Source: Cellvibrionaceae bacterium (GTDB lineage Bacteria; Pseudomonadota; Gammaproteobacteria; Pseudomonadales; Cellvibrionaceae). Taken from it: DNA of 64,000 nt. Location: assembly GCA_028281575.1 (NCBI GenBank), contig JANQJP010000013.1, forward strand, positions 62,001 through 126,000, written 5' to 3'. Position 1 is the stretch's first letter, and each line of letters starts with the position of its first letter. The translations under genes and the position numbers were made by a program. Under the pieces are notes generated by a model. It had not been told where the DNA came from. It was given only the letters and a program-made list of their open reading frames with translations, and did not search any database. This document shows, piece after piece, positions 33,326 to 42,237 of this stretch.

Positions 33326-33679
33326 ATGAATGGTTTAGGCGGCGGCGCACGCAACGGAATTTTGTCTTTGACGATTCGAGACAAGGCGGTGCTTTATGCT
33401 GCGTATATGCCTTTTATTAACAATGGTGGTTTGTTTATACCTACGAACAAAACATACAGTCTCGGCGATGAAGTGTTCATGCTTCTCAGTTTGATGGACG
33501 AACCGGAGAAAATTCCTGTTGCCGGTAAGGTTATTTGGATTACTCCCAAGGGGGCCCAGGGAAATCGCGCCGCGGGAATAGGGGTCCAGTTCAGCGGTGA
33601 AGATGACACCGCATCGAAAAAGATTGAAACGTATTTAGCGGGTTCGCTAGAGTCAGACCGTCCCACACATACGATGTAA
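33326..33679 (+). CDS. pilZ: PilZ-domain protein (type IV pilus assembly type)
   Basis: A 117-residue single-domain PilZ protein between holB and tatD, the same place as Pseudomonas pilZ, needed there for type IV pilus function. It starts GGGARNGILSLTIRD and has GGLFIPTNKTYSLGDEVFMLL and a VIWITPKGAQGNRAAGIGVQF segment. The RxxxR c-di-GMP motif of canonical PilZ domains is lacking, as in P. aeruginosa PilZ, so it probably acts through protein partners instead of binding c-di-GMP. Confidence 0.93.
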   Translation: MNGLGGGARNGILSLTIRDKAVLYAAYMPFINNGGLFIPTNKTYSLGDEVFMLLSLMDEPEKIPVAGKVIWITPKGAQGNRAAGIGVQFSGEDDTASKKIETYLAGSLESDRPTHTM

Positions 33680-33733
33680 GACTTGTCGCGCTTACGCGCG
33701 ATTTCCCCCTGTTTGAATAGGCTAGGCTGTTCA

Positions 33734-34507
33734 GTGCTCGTAGATTCTCATTGCCATTTGGATCGCTTAAAGTGCGATGACTTGGACGCCGCGCTCGACC
33801 AGGCGCGCGCTCGAGGCGTTTCCGCCATGCTTTGTGTTTGCATAAGCGCAGAAAATAAGTCAGCGGTTCTGGATATTGCCTCAAGGCATTCAGACGTGTA
33901 TGCGTCCGTTGGTGTGCATCCGTCCGATACCACAGAGAGCGTTGTTTCTGTAGCCGAACTCAAACGTTGGGCGCAATCCCCGGATGTTGTGGCAATAGGT
34001 GAGACCGGGCTCGACTATTACTACACCAAAGATACGTCGGCGCAGCAACTGGAGAGCTTTCGCAACCATTTGCTTGCTGCAGGTGAGCTCAAACTGCCGG
34101 TTATTGTGCACACACGCGATGCACGTGGAGACACCATCGATTCAATTAAGCGTTTTGGCAGCAAAGACAGCGCGGGCGTCTTACACTGTTTTACTGAAAG
34201 CTGGGAGATGGCGCGAGAGGCGCTGGATCTGGACTACTATATATCGCTTTCCGGCATTGTTACGTTTAAGAACGCAGAAGATTTGCGCGACGTCGCCAGG
34301 AAAGTTCCACTGGATCGCTTACTGGTTGAAACAGATTCCCCGTATTTGGCTCCAGTGCCGTTTCGGGGTAAGCCAAATGAGCCTAGATATGTCAGGGAAG
34401 TTGCCGAATTTGTGGCGGAACTGCGCGGGTTAAGCTTTGAGGCGCTTGCCGAAGTGACAACGCGAAACTTTTATACTTTGTTCGCGCGTGCTCAAAACAG
34501 ATCCTAA
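33734..34507 (+). CDS. TatD-family metal-dependent hydrolase/DNase
   Basis: A ~257-residue TIM-barrel metallohydrolase. Metal ligands are visible: DSHCHLD at the very N-terminus, IGETGLDYYY, VHTRDA, LHCFTES and the late ETDSPYLAPVPFRGK. Members have 3'-5' DNase activity and D-aminoacyl-tRNA deacylase-like roles. I place the start at GTG 33734, giving the usual length; the TTG upstream would add 17 residues. Its 3' end overlaps the convergent glycosyltransferase gene by 4 bp. Confidence 0.93.
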   Translation: MLVDSHCHLDRLKCDDLDAALDQARARGVSAMLCVCISAENKSAVLDIASRHSDVYASVGVHPSDTTESVVSVAELKRWAQSPDVVAIGETGLDYYYTKDTSAQQLESFRNHLLAAGELKLPVIVHTRDARGDTIDSIKRFGSKDSAGVLHCFTESWEMAREALDLDYYISLSGIVTFKNAEDLRDVARKVPLDRLLVETDSPYLAPVPFRGKPNEPRYVREVAEFVAELRGLSFEALAEVTTRNFYTLFARAQNRS

Positions 34508-35583
34508 AGAATAGTTGGAATCGGGGCTTTTTCGAAGCTCGGTACGTCTTTGGCGACGGTTTCTCTCCAAAGCCCAACAATCATGCTATGCAGCTTTTCC
34601 TGGTTCAGCCAATCTCCTTCGCTAATCCATTTAACGATCGCCTCTGCGACATTGGGGTAGAGGATTTGTTTGCCTTCGGATTGGGTGAGCCAGGTTTCCA
34701 GCACGTTTGTATCGAGCGTATCCATCGACATGCCCAAACCTAAAAGATTTATCGCCTCCGCATTGGATAATTGCTCCATCTGGCCCAGCAGTGGCTTGAG
34801 TAGCAATTTTTTGCCGAATTGAATTGCTTCACTGGAAAGTTCAAAGCCCGCGTTGCATATAACACCGCCGGCAGTTGCGAGGTCGTTGTGAAAGCCTTCG
34901 CGCGAGAGGGGTTTGAGTTGGATATGTCCACGGCTCTCATATTTTGAGAACGGTGCGTAATACGTGAACAGATAATTTTCAAAAGGTTCGAGTAGCTGTA
35001 TAACCTGATCCGGCTCTTCGAACCCTAAATAGACGACTACCTTGTTAGGATCGCTGGGTTCTTCTGTTTTATGAATTTCCGCGATTGGTGGCAGAATTGG
35101 GCCGCCGAAATGGTGCCAGTGCAGTCCCAAGCCCACATCAACCGGGGCGAAATTGCGCATAATCGTTGAGGCGGCAAAATCGGCTCCTCGACGGGGAATA
35201 TCGTGATAAAAGGCGTATTGATGACCAATGCCGACGCACAGGCGCTTTTGACGTTTCGCCGCCCAGGCTGTCACAGGCTCGAAATCCGTGACGATAAGGT
35301 CGTATTTACTTAGGTCGAGTGAATGAATGTCGCGGTATAGCTCGCGTAAGCTATTGTTTTTAATTGTTTTCGCTAGCTTGAGTTCACCGGCTTCATGAAC
35401 GAATGTCAAACCGCGGCAGCAGCGCCAGTTGCCAAATTCGTCCATGTCCCAAAGCTGGTCTTTGGGGCGCCCTGAAAAGAGGAAATCCGCCTCGATATCG
35501 TACTCGGAAAACCACTTGTTAAGTGCGCGAGCACGAGTAATATGGCCATTCCCGGTGGCCTGAACGCCAAAAAGTATTTTCAT
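34504..35583 (-). CDS. MJ1255-type glycosyltransferase-like protein
   Basis: A 359-residue protein with the GT-B fold pattern of the MJ1255/VC2487 family. The N-terminus is FGVQATGNGHITRARAL, the nucleoside-phosphate-free acceptor side, and the C-terminal half has GGVICNAGFELSSEAIQFGKKLL, typical of the sugar-nucleotide binding helix. The substrate is unknown; in other genomes it is often beside a PAP2 phosphatase, as here, where the stop of the PAP2 gene is immediately upstream. A joint role in envelope lipid-linked sugar modification is inferred from the pairing. Confidence 0.85.
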   Translation of the reverse strand: MKILFGVQATGNGHITRARALNKWFSEYDIEADFLFSGRPKDQLWDMDEFGNWRCCRGLTFVHEAGELKLAKTIKNNSLRELYRDIHSLDLSKYDLIVTDFEPVTAWAAKRQKRLCVGIGHQYAFYHDIPRRGADFAASTIMRNFAPVDVGLGLHWHHFGGPILPPIAEIHKTEEPSDPNKVVVYLGFEEPDQVIQLLEPFENYLFTYYAPFSKYESRGHIQLKPLSREGFHNDLATAGGVICNAGFELSSEAIQFGKKLLLKPLLGQMEQLSNAEAINLLGLGMSMDTLDTNVLETWLTQSEGKQILYPNVAEAIVKWISEGDWLNQEKLHSMIVGLWRETVAKDVPSFEKAPIPTIL

Positions 35584-36099
35584 TTAAAAGAGATAATTTA
35601 TTAGAAGTACGCAGATTCCGCTTCCCATAATCGCGCCAGCGAGCACATCTGTAGGGAAATGTACGCCGAGAACCACACGTGCAGTGCCCACGCATAAAGC
35701 CCACGGAAACAAGAGCATGCCAGCGATAGGAAAGAAGTAGGTGAAGGTGCATGCCACTAAGAACGCCGCGGAAGTATGACCGGAAGGAAAACTGAACTTA
35801 TCAGAGGGTTCTACGACGCTCTTGAATCCAGGAATTGCTTCGGGAGGTCGGTTCCGCTTGAAGAAACCCTTGAAGATCTTGTAGCAGACGCGCTCAATAA
35901 GAAAACCAAGTGCGAGCAGTAAAGCGATCTCCCACTGCCGAGTGAGCAACAGTAGAGCACCGGCAGCCACATAAAGTGGGCCGTCTGCTGATAGAGACAC
36001 AATTCTAGCAACTTTCACAATGGTGTCGCGATGCTTGTGGCGTACGAACCATGTGAAAGCTGACAGATCAACTTGGTGAATACTTTCTAACAAACGCAT
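35584..36099 (-). CDS. PAP2-family membrane phosphatase
   Basis: A 171-residue integral membrane phosphatase. The three signature blocks are present: KGFFKRNRPPEA, FPSGHTSAAF and TARVVLGVHFPTDVLAG, with the catalytic His residues in the last two. About four to five hydrophobic helices place the active site at the outer face of the inner membrane. Likely substrates are lipid phosphates such as phosphatidylglycerol phosphate or undecaprenyl diphosphate. Its stop is directly followed by the glycosyltransferase ATG, so they form a two-gene operon. Confidence 0.92.
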   Translation of the reverse strand: MRLLESIHQVDLSAFTWFVRHKHRDTIVKVARIVSLSADGPLYVAAGALLLLTRQWEIALLLALGFLIERVCYKIFKGFFKRNRPPEAIPGFKSVVEPSDKFSFPSGHTSAAFLVACTFTYFFPIAGMLLFPWALCVGTARVVLGVHFPTDVLAGAIMGSGICVLLINYLF

Positions 36100-36265
36100 T
36101 TGAGCTTGACCTTCGGGTTTCGATCAAATCTAGCGTGGCTTGATGACAGATATATTTAGCTAATATTTCAGTAATGTTACATTTTTCTTAGCAAAAACTG
36201 TAGGGTCAGCGAAAATTTTGCTGTGCTATTATGCCACGCCATTGACCTGGTGAACCACAAGACTT

Positions 36266-36883
36266 ATGAAAGAAGCAATAATTAGCATGTTGGAATTGCA
36301 GGATGCAATGAACTCGAAGGTGCATCCGCAATGGCGCGCTCAAGGCAACGCGTGGTATCGGGCAATATGGGTTGAATGTGCGGAATTGCTTGACCACTAC
36401 GGTTGGAAATGGTGGAAAGCGCAGCAGCCGGATATGGAGCAGGTGGAACTTGAGCTTATAGATATCTGGCATTTTGGTATGAGCATCGCGCTCGAAGCGG
36501 GTGGGTCTTACGAGCATATTGCCGAAGATCTTGCAGAGAGACTCCACCAGCGTGCCCAGCAAGACGATTTCCGTGAAGCGATTGAACGTTTTGCTGAGAC
36601 AACATTGAATACAAAAGGCTTCGATGTGGCAGGATTTGCTGAGCTTTTGTCATTGGCTGATGTTTCGTTTGACACATTATTTCGCAGCTATGTCGCTAAA
36701 AATGTACTTAATATCTTTCGGCAAGACCACGGCTACAAAGAGGGAACCTACAGCAAGCTATGGAATGGGCGCGAGGACAACGAGCATTTGATGGAGATCA
36801 TGGCTTCGTTAGAAGTTACTGAGTCAGGAATGAAAGACGAGTTATACTCTCAACTAAAGCGGCGATACGACACCATCGCCTAA
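36266..36883 (+). CDS. dUTP diphosphatase, all-alpha dimeric type
   Basis: A 205-residue helical dUTPase (dUTPase_2 family), unlike the beta-barrel Dut of E. coli. The metal-binding acidic residues are in VECAELLDHYGWKWWK and QVELELIDIWHFGMS, and a third block lies in the C-terminal YVAKNVLNIFRQDHGYKEGTY. It hydrolyses dUTP (and dUDP) to dUMP, keeping uracil out of DNA. It is a single gene diverging from the PAP2 gene over about 165 bp. Confidence 0.9.
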   Translation: MKEAIISMLELQDAMNSKVHPQWRAQGNAWYRAIWVECAELLDHYGWKWWKAQQPDMEQVELELIDIWHFGMSIALEAGGSYEHIAEDLAERLHQRAQQDDFREAIERFAETTLNTKGFDVAGFAELLSLADVSFDTLFRSYVAKNVLNIFRQDHGYKEGTYSKLWNGREDNEHLMEIMASLEVTESGMKDELYSQLKRRYDTIA

Positions 36884-36964
36884 TTGTACTGGTGTCACCT
36901 ACATCCGCGTTATTCTTGATACGTGGCCTAATAATTATTCATTTCATATTTACGGAGACCTATC

Positions 36965-37948
36965 GTGAAAGCACCCGTTCGTGTTGTTGTGACTGGCGCT
37001 GCTGGCCAGATTAGCTATTCCCTGCTGTTTCGAATTGCCGCTGGTGAGATGCTCGGTAATGATCAGCCGGTAATACTGCAAATGCTCGAAATTCCGCCGG
37101 CGCTCGACGCATTAAAAGGCGTGGCCATGGAAATCGAAGACTGCGCATTTCCACTTGTTGCCGGCATGATATGTACTGACGACGCTAACGTGGCATTTAA
37201 GGATGCGGATTACGCATTGCTAGTTGGGGCTCGACCCCGAGGCCCTGGCATGGAGCGAAAAGATTTATTGGAAGCTAATGCCGCTATTTTTTCTGTTCAG
37301 GGCAAAGCGATTAACGATCACGCTTCACGTGATATTAAAGTGTTGGTTGTGGGTAATCCCGCAAACACCAATGCGTTAATTGCGCAGCGCAATGCGCCGG
37401 ATATTAACCCTCGCCAATTCACTGCTATGACACGTCTGGACCACAATCGTGCGATGTCGCAACTTGCAGAGAAAACGTCCACGTCTATTAATGACATTAG
37501 CTACATGACTATCTGGGGAAACCATTCATCAACACAATATCCCGATTTACACCATTCGAAGGTGAATGGGGAAACTGCCATTACCATGGTTGAAAAAGAC
37601 TGGTATGAAAACACCTATATCCCGGACGTGCAGCAACGCGGAGCGGCAATAATTAAAGCCCGCGGTGCTTCCAGCGCTGCTTCAGCGGCAAACGCGGCCA
37701 TCTTTCATATACGCGACTGGGCATTGGGCTCGGCTGACGACGATTGGGTGAGCATGGGTGTATATAGCGACGGAAGTTACGGCGTTGAAGAAGGGCTTAT
37801 TTTTTCATTTCCTTGCGTCTGTCGAAATGGCAATTGGGAAATTGTTCAGGGTTTGGCGTTGAACGACTTCTCGCTGGAAAAAATAAAGGCGACTGAGCAG
37901 GAGCTAAAAGAAGAACGCGATGCAGTTAAATCCTTGCTGCCATCCTAA
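36965..37948 (+). CDS. mdh: Malate dehydrogenase
   Basis: A 327-residue NAD-dependent enzyme of the TCA cycle. The nucleotide motif is [17 protein letters not shown], substrate arginines are in [18 protein letters not shown] and [13 protein letters not shown], and the catalytic His in [13 protein letters not shown]. These features match the cytosolic-like MDH type found in Pseudomonas relatives rather than the E. coli type. GGAGACC precedes the GTG/ATG region and a strong terminator follows. Confidence 0.96.
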   Translation: MKAPVRVVVTGAAGQISYSLLFRIAAGEMLGNDQPVILQMLEIPPALDALKGVAMEIEDCAFPLVAGMICTDDANVAFKDADYALLVGARPRGPGMERKDLLEANAAIFSVQGKAINDHASRDIKVLVVGNPANTNALIAQRNAPDINPRQFTAMTRLDHNRAMSQLAEKTSTSINDISYMTIWGNHSSTQYPDLHHSKVNGETAITMVEKDWYENTYIPDVQQRGAAIIKARGASSAASAANAAIFHIRDWALGSADDDWVSMGVYSDGSYGVEEGLIFSFPCVCRNGNWEIVQGLALNDFSLEKIKATEQELKEERDAVKSLLPS

Positions 37949-38004
37949 GTATTTCAAAACGCTCTCAAATCATCCGAGTTGAGGGTTTTGATCGTAGATT
38001 AGAG

Positions 38005-38033
38005 CGCGGGCTTTTCGCCCGCGTTTTCTTTTT
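38005..38033 (+). terminator. Intrinsic terminator after mdh
   Basis: CGCGGGC-TTTTC-GCCCGCG, a 7-bp GC stem with a 5-nt loop, followed by a T-rich run, 56 bp past the stop. Confidence 0.9.
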
Positions 38034-38050
38034 CGTTTATTGGGGGAAAC

Positions 38051-38524
38051 ATGAGCTTACCTAAAATTGGTAATAAAGCGCCTAAGTTTGAATTAAGAAA
38101 TCAAGACGATGTGAGTGTAAAACTATCCTCATTTGAAGGGAGTAAGAATGTCGTCATCTATTTTTACCCTAAAGCCATGACGCCTGGCTGCACAGTGCAA
38201 GCGTGTGGTATTCGCGATTCAAATGCCCAGTTCGCTAGTTTGGATACAGTGGTACTTGGAATAAGCCCCGATCCTGTTGTCAAATTAGAAAAATTTAGGG
38301 AAAAAGAGCAGCTTAATTTTGATCTTCTGTCGGATGAGGATCACGTCGTAGCAGACAAGTATGGCGTTTGGGGGCTCAAAAAGTTTATGGGCAAAGAATA
38401 TATGGGGATTTTAAGAACGACATTTATTGTCGATAAAAGTGGCAAGCTTCGCCATATTATTGCCAAAGTGAAAACCAAAACGCACCACGATGACGTCGCA
38501 CAGTACATAAAGGAAAACTTATAA
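38051..38524 (+). CDS. bcp: Thioredoxin-dependent peroxiredoxin Bcp
   Basis: A 157-residue cytoplasmic peroxidase of the BCP/PrxQ class. Peroxidatic Cys47 and resolving Cys52 lie five residues apart in MTPGCTVQACGIRD, the E. coli Bcp arrangement. YFYPKAMTPG and FMGKEYMGILRTTFIVD are conserved. It reduces hydrogen and organic peroxides at the expense of thioredoxin. GGGGGAAAC precedes the ATG, which lies 18 bp beyond the mdh terminator. Confidence 0.96.
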   Translation: MSLPKIGNKAPKFELRNQDDVSVKLSSFEGSKNVVIYFYPKAMTPGCTVQACGIRDSNAQFASLDTVVLGISPDPVVKLEKFREKEQLNFDLLSDEDHVVADKYGVWGLKKFMGKEYMGILRTTFIVDKSGKLRHIIAKVKTKTHHDDVAQYIKENL

Positions 38525-38741
38525 AGGTAAAGCTAATAGAAGATTTAATGCATGCATTGATGCGGGTAAGTTCACATTAAACTTGTTTGAATTAAATATT
38601 GTCGTCAAAATCGTCTGCATGGCGCTTCTGTTTCGAAGATAGGGGGTGCAAAAGAGAAAAAGCTATCTATAATCAGAACGTGTGAATTTCTAAGAATTAA
38701 TAACCTTTTTTCATATAAGAACATGCGTCGTTGGTGATAGT

Positions 38742-39755
38742 GTGAATGAATCTCCGTTAGTTGCAGATCAACCAAAAATAGAGGAATTAGGACTCCCCGA
38801 TTTCTCTCCAACGCAAATGTCGGATGGAGATTTGAAATCACTTGATCAAAGTGGTTCGGTTCAGCTCCTTTATCGGGTACTTGCTAATCATAATAAATTT
38901 TCATCTTTCAGCTCAGCTATGAAGGTGGTTTTGGCATTGGGTCGGGCGCAGTTTGATGCCTCTATCGCAATGTTACTTAGGCAAATTTCAGACGAGATAT
39001 TTGAAATTCAAGCGTGGTCTGCTGAGGATACGTTTTTTATTGGTCAGCACATTGCGATTTCAAATCTCCGATCTCAGAGGAGATTTGATGAAAAACGCGT
39101 CTTTACGGTTGATGATTTTGCTCAAGTCACTTCTCAACCACATTCAAAAGCGTATAATCTCGAAGAAATCCGCGCGTGTTTTGGAGCTAGTCTGGAATTG
39201 AGTGGTTCCGAGCGCGGTCTCTTATGCTTTTTTGATGTAAGGCCTAGGCCATTAGGTATTACTCAAGAAAACAGATTACTGCTGGAACTCATGGCGGAAG
39301 GAATAGCCTGTATGACGGAATTACAGAAAGCTCGCGCTCAGCGCAAAACTGAAGATTTGGCCATCTTTGCCTCTGGTTCACTAAAAAGCCTGGAAGAATA
39401 TAAACAACTTGCAGATCTCCCTGAAGGTTTGGGTATTTCGGGCAAGGTTGTCGATGTTCTCAAGAAGCGAATTGGTCATGCATCACTTAGTATCGATAAT
39501 ATTGCTGAAGAGTTAAATCTATCAAAAAGAACACTGCAACGCAGATTGCAACAGCAGGGTATTAGCTTTGCAGAGTTGCGTGACAAAGTTCGGTTTCATT
39601 TTGCGATTGATATACTCGTTAAACAGCAAACATCTATAGATCGTATCTCCTCTACCCTGGATTTCTCGGATCGCACCAGTTTCACCAACGCGTTTAAGCG
39701 TTGGACAGGTTTGTCTCCGAGCACGTTCAGAAAAGTTTTTCGAGACTACGCATAG
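38742..39755 (+). CDS. AraC-family transcriptional regulator
   Basis: A 337-residue regulator starting at GTG. The C-terminal ~100 residues form the double helix-turn-helix: SIDNIAEELNLSKRTLQRRLQQ for the first and SIDRISSTLDFSDRTSFTNAFKRW with GLSPSTFRK for the second. The N-terminal ~220 residues look like a GAF-type sensor (FFIGQHIAISNLRSQ, GSERGLLCFFD) not a cupin. Ligand and targets are unknown; the closest neighbour downstream is yajC, which it is unlikely to control. Confidence 0.88.
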   Translation: MNESPLVADQPKIEELGLPDFSPTQMSDGDLKSLDQSGSVQLLYRVLANHNKFSSFSSAMKVVLALGRAQFDASIAMLLRQISDEIFEIQAWSAEDTFFIGQHIAISNLRSQRRFDEKRVFTVDDFAQVTSQPHSKAYNLEEIRACFGASLELSGSERGLLCFFDVRPRPLGITQENRLLLELMAEGIACMTELQKARAQRKTEDLAIFASGSLKSLEEYKQLADLPEGLGISGKVVDVLKKRIGHASLSIDNIAEELNLSKRTLQRRLQQQGISFAELRDKVRFHFAIDILVKQQTSIDRISSTLDFSDRTSFTNAFKRWTGLSPSTFRKVFRDYA

Positions 39756-39769
39756 TCTCTCCGCTCTAG

Positions 39770-39800
39770 CGGCTAGCCCCTTTACGCTAGGGGCTAGCCG
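39770..39800. terminator. 11-bp hairpin between the AraC gene and yajC
   Basis: CGGCTAGCCCC and GGGGCTAGCCG pair perfectly over 11 bp with a 9-nt loop, 14 bp past the AraC stop. No T-run follows, so Rho-independent action is uncertain. Confidence 0.55.
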
Positions 39801-39883
39801 CCTATTCATATCCGGATTGCTTAGCCCCTTCAACTTTAGTAGAGTTGTGCGCCCTAAATTTGTGGACCAAAAGAGGTTACATC

Positions 39884-40222
39884 ATGAGTTTCTTTATCGC
39901 TGAAGCTACAGCACAGGCTCAAACTGCGCCTGCGCCAGGAGCTGGCAACTCAATGTTTTCTATCGTTATGCTGGTCGGTCTGTTTGTGTTTATGTATTTC
40001 ATGATTATTCGACCGCAGCAAAAAAGACAAAAAGAGCATCGGCAATTGGTAGACAGCCTCTCGAAGGGAGATGAGGTTGTCATGAGCAGCGGTTTACTCG
40101 GAAAAATATCCGAGGTAGACGAAAGTTATGTGACGATTAAAGCTGCTGACAATGTTGATTTAAAATACCAAAAAGCTTCTGTGCATGCGGTTTTGCCCAA
40201 GGGAACGATTAAAGCGATTTAG
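39884..40222 (+). CDS. yajC: Preprotein translocase accessory subunit YajC
   Basis: A 112-residue single-pass inner membrane protein of the SecDF-YajC complex. It has a short periplasmic N-terminus rich in Ala/Gln, one transmembrane helix (FSIVMLVGLFVFMYFMII), the conserved RPQQKRQKEH and the cytoplasmic KGDEVVMSSGLLGKI strand. I set the start at the ATG at 39884. It is isolated: tgt, secD and secF, its usual neighbours, are not adjacent. Confidence 0.94.
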   Translation: MSFFIAEATAQAQTAPAPGAGNSMFSIVMLVGLFVFMYFMIIRPQQKRQKEHRQLVDSLSKGDEVVMSSGLLGKISEVDESYVTIKAADNVDLKYQKASVHAVLPKGTIKAI

Positions 40223-40230
40223 TTGTATTG

Positions 40231-40253
40231 AAAGTGGGCAGTACGCCCACTTT
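40231..40253 (+). terminator. Hairpin after yajC
   Basis: AAAGTGGGC-AGTAC-GCCCACTTT, a 9-bp perfect stem 8 bp past the stop; a short T stretch closes the stem. Confidence 0.7.
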
Positions 40254-40285
40254 ACCCGCCCGTCATTTCAATGTAGCGTGACAGA

Positions 40286-41317
40286 ATGATTGTGCGCACT
40301 CCCCAAAAAATAACACTTGCCAACCTTCCTACACCGCTTAGGTATATGGAGCGCTTATCTCAGCGATTCCCGGGTAAATCTCTTTGGCTAAAGTCAGATG
40401 ATCAAAGTGGTTTCACTTTAAGTGGCAACAAAGTCAGGAAGCTAGAGTTTTTATTATTTGATGCCCTAGAGAAAAACTGCGATACAGTCATTACCTGCGG
40501 AGGCATTCAAAGTAACCATTGTCGCGCCACAGCATTTGCATGTGCGCAATTGGGATTAAACTGTCATTTAATTTTACGAAATGATTTAGACCAGCATGGC
40601 AATGTGTCTGCCGGGCAGGCGAATCATTTTCTAGCGGGCTTGTGCGGTGCGAGCATCGAACTACATACTCAAGTGCAATATGCGCGGACATTAAACGACT
40701 TATTTGCTGATGCTGAAGCGCGATTGCGAATAAAAGGCAGGCAGCCGTATGCGATTCCAGTGGGAGGCAGCAATGCTCTGGGTGTCTGGGGTTATATCGC
40801 TGCCATAGCTGAGCTTAAGCAGCAATGTGAAGCGTTTGATATAGAGCCAGACATAATTGTCTGCGCAACCGGCTCAGGCGGGACCCAAGCAGGTCTGACG
40901 CTCGGTGTCGTTTTAGAGGATATGACAACTGAAGTCTTGAGTATGGCAGTGTGCGATTCAAAGGAATATTTTGCCAAAAAAGTTTCCGAAGATATTCGGC
41001 TTTGTTGTGAAAACACCGAGTTAAGCCCGTTGCAGATAGACGACATTATGAGGCGGGTTCGAATTCAAACCAACGACAATTATATAGGTCCCGGTTACGC
41101 GCTCGCCGATCGGGAGGTCTACCAGACCATTGCGGATCTCGCACGACTCGAAGGTGTACTATTGGACCCTGTATACACCGGTAAAGCCATGCATGGCCTG
41201 CTGTCGGAATTGTCTCGAGGGCAACTTGCGCATGCGGAAACGATAGTGTTTATGCATACTGGCGGAGCTTTTGGTTTATTCCCACATGCGCGAGCGTTTG
41301 GTGATTTTTTGAGGTAG
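40286..41317 (+). CDS. D-cysteine desulfhydrase-type PLP enzyme
   Basis: A 343-residue fold-type II PLP enzyme of the DcyD/ACC deaminase family. The PLP lysine is in GFTLSGNKVRKLEFLL, followed by TCGGIQSNHCRATAFA and the glycine loop CATGSGGTQAGL. YTGKAMHGL near the C-terminus is also typical. It probably breaks D-cysteine into pyruvate, ammonia and sulfide; ACC deaminase activity cannot be excluded from sequence. It is followed after 8 bp by the nucleotidase, and lies near the cys genes. Confidence 0.85.
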   Translation: MIVRTPQKITLANLPTPLRYMERLSQRFPGKSLWLKSDDQSGFTLSGNKVRKLEFLLFDALEKNCDTVITCGGIQSNHCRATAFACAQLGLNCHLILRNDLDQHGNVSAGQANHFLAGLCGASIELHTQVQYARTLNDLFADAEARLRIKGRQPYAIPVGGSNALGVWGYIAAIAELKQQCEAFDIEPDIIVCATGSGGTQAGLTLGVVLEDMTTEVLSMAVCDSKEYFAKKVSEDIRLCCENTELSPLQIDDIMRRVRIQTNDNYIGPGYALADREVYQTIADLARLEGVLLDPVYTGKAMHGLLSELSRGQLAHAETIVFMHTGGAFGLFPHARAFGDFLR

Positions 41318-41325
41318 AGCTTGCT

Positions 41326-42237
41326 ATGAAAAGTACTGTGACAGAAAAACTCGTTGTCGCGCTGTCTTCGCGTGCGTTATTTAATTTGGACGAAAGCCAT
41401 AAAGTTTTTGAATCGGAAGGGCTGGAGGCCTATTCACGTTATCAAATTGAACGCGAAGAAGAGGTATTGGAGCCCGGTGAAGCTTTTTCGATGGTTAAAA
41501 AACTCCTTAATGTGAATCATCAGCTAGATGGTTCTGCGCGCGTTGAGGTGATTCTGCTTTCGCGCAATAGCGCAGATACTGGATTGCGCGTATTTAATTC
41601 CATTAAACACTATGGTCTCGACATTTCGCGCGCAGCGTTTACAAGTGGTCAGAGTCCCTATCGTTATATTGCACCGTTCAATTGCCATTTGTTTTTATCG
41701 ACAAATGCGGAAGACGTGAGAAACGCGCTAGAGAATGGTGTTGCCGCCGCTACATTAATGCCGTCGAATAAAGAAAATATGGAATCGTCCAAGCTGCGTT
41801 TTGCCTTTGATGGTGATGCGGTACTGTTTTCGGATGAAGCAGAAAAGATATACAAGTTAGAAGGCCTGCAAGCTTTTACTGAAAAAGAAGTGGCGTCCGC
41901 GAAAACCCCGTTATCCGGTGGGCCGTTTAAGTCATTTTTGTCCGCGCTACAGTGTTTGCAAAAAGAATTTGAGGATAATTGTCCGATTCGGACGGCTTTG
42001 GTGACTGCTAGATCAGCACCCGCACACGAGCGTGTTATTCTCACGCTCCGAGCGTGGAATATCCGTATTGATGAGTCTTTGTTTTTGGGGGGGATGGACA
42101 AAGGTGAGTTTTTGAAAGCCTATGGTGCGGACGTGTTTTTTGACGATCAACAACTACATTGCGAATCTGCACAAAAACACGTACCCACCGGACACGTGCC
42201 TCACGGTATTGCCAATGCAAAAAAAAGCGTAGGTTAA
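41326..42237 (+). CDS. Cytoplasmic 5'-nucleotidase (PF06189 family)
   Basis: A 303-residue member of the bacterial 5'-nucleotidase family related to vertebrate cN-I. Visible blocks are VVALSSRALFNLDESH with the first acidic residue, LLSRNSADTGLRVFNSI, a second RFAFDGDAVLFSDEAE motif holding a DxD pair, and VFFDDQQLHCESA. It should dephosphorylate nucleoside monophosphates in the cytoplasm. It is co-oriented with, and only 8 bp behind, the D-cysteine desulfhydrase-type gene. Its end overlaps the convergent TauE gene by 4 bp. Confidence 0.88.
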   Translation: MKSTVTEKLVVALSSRALFNLDESHKVFESEGLEAYSRYQIEREEEVLEPGEAFSMVKKLLNVNHQLDGSARVEVILLSRNSADTGLRVFNSIKHYGLDISRAAFTSGQSPYRYIAPFNCHLFLSTNAEDVRNALENGVAAATLMPSNKENMESSKLRFAFDGDAVLFSDEAEKIYKLEGLQAFTEKEVASAKTPLSGGPFKSFLSALQCLQKEFEDNCPIRTALVTARSAPAHERVILTLRAWNIRIDESLFLGGMDKGEFLKAYGADVFFDDQQLHCESAQKHVPTGHVPHGIANAKKSVG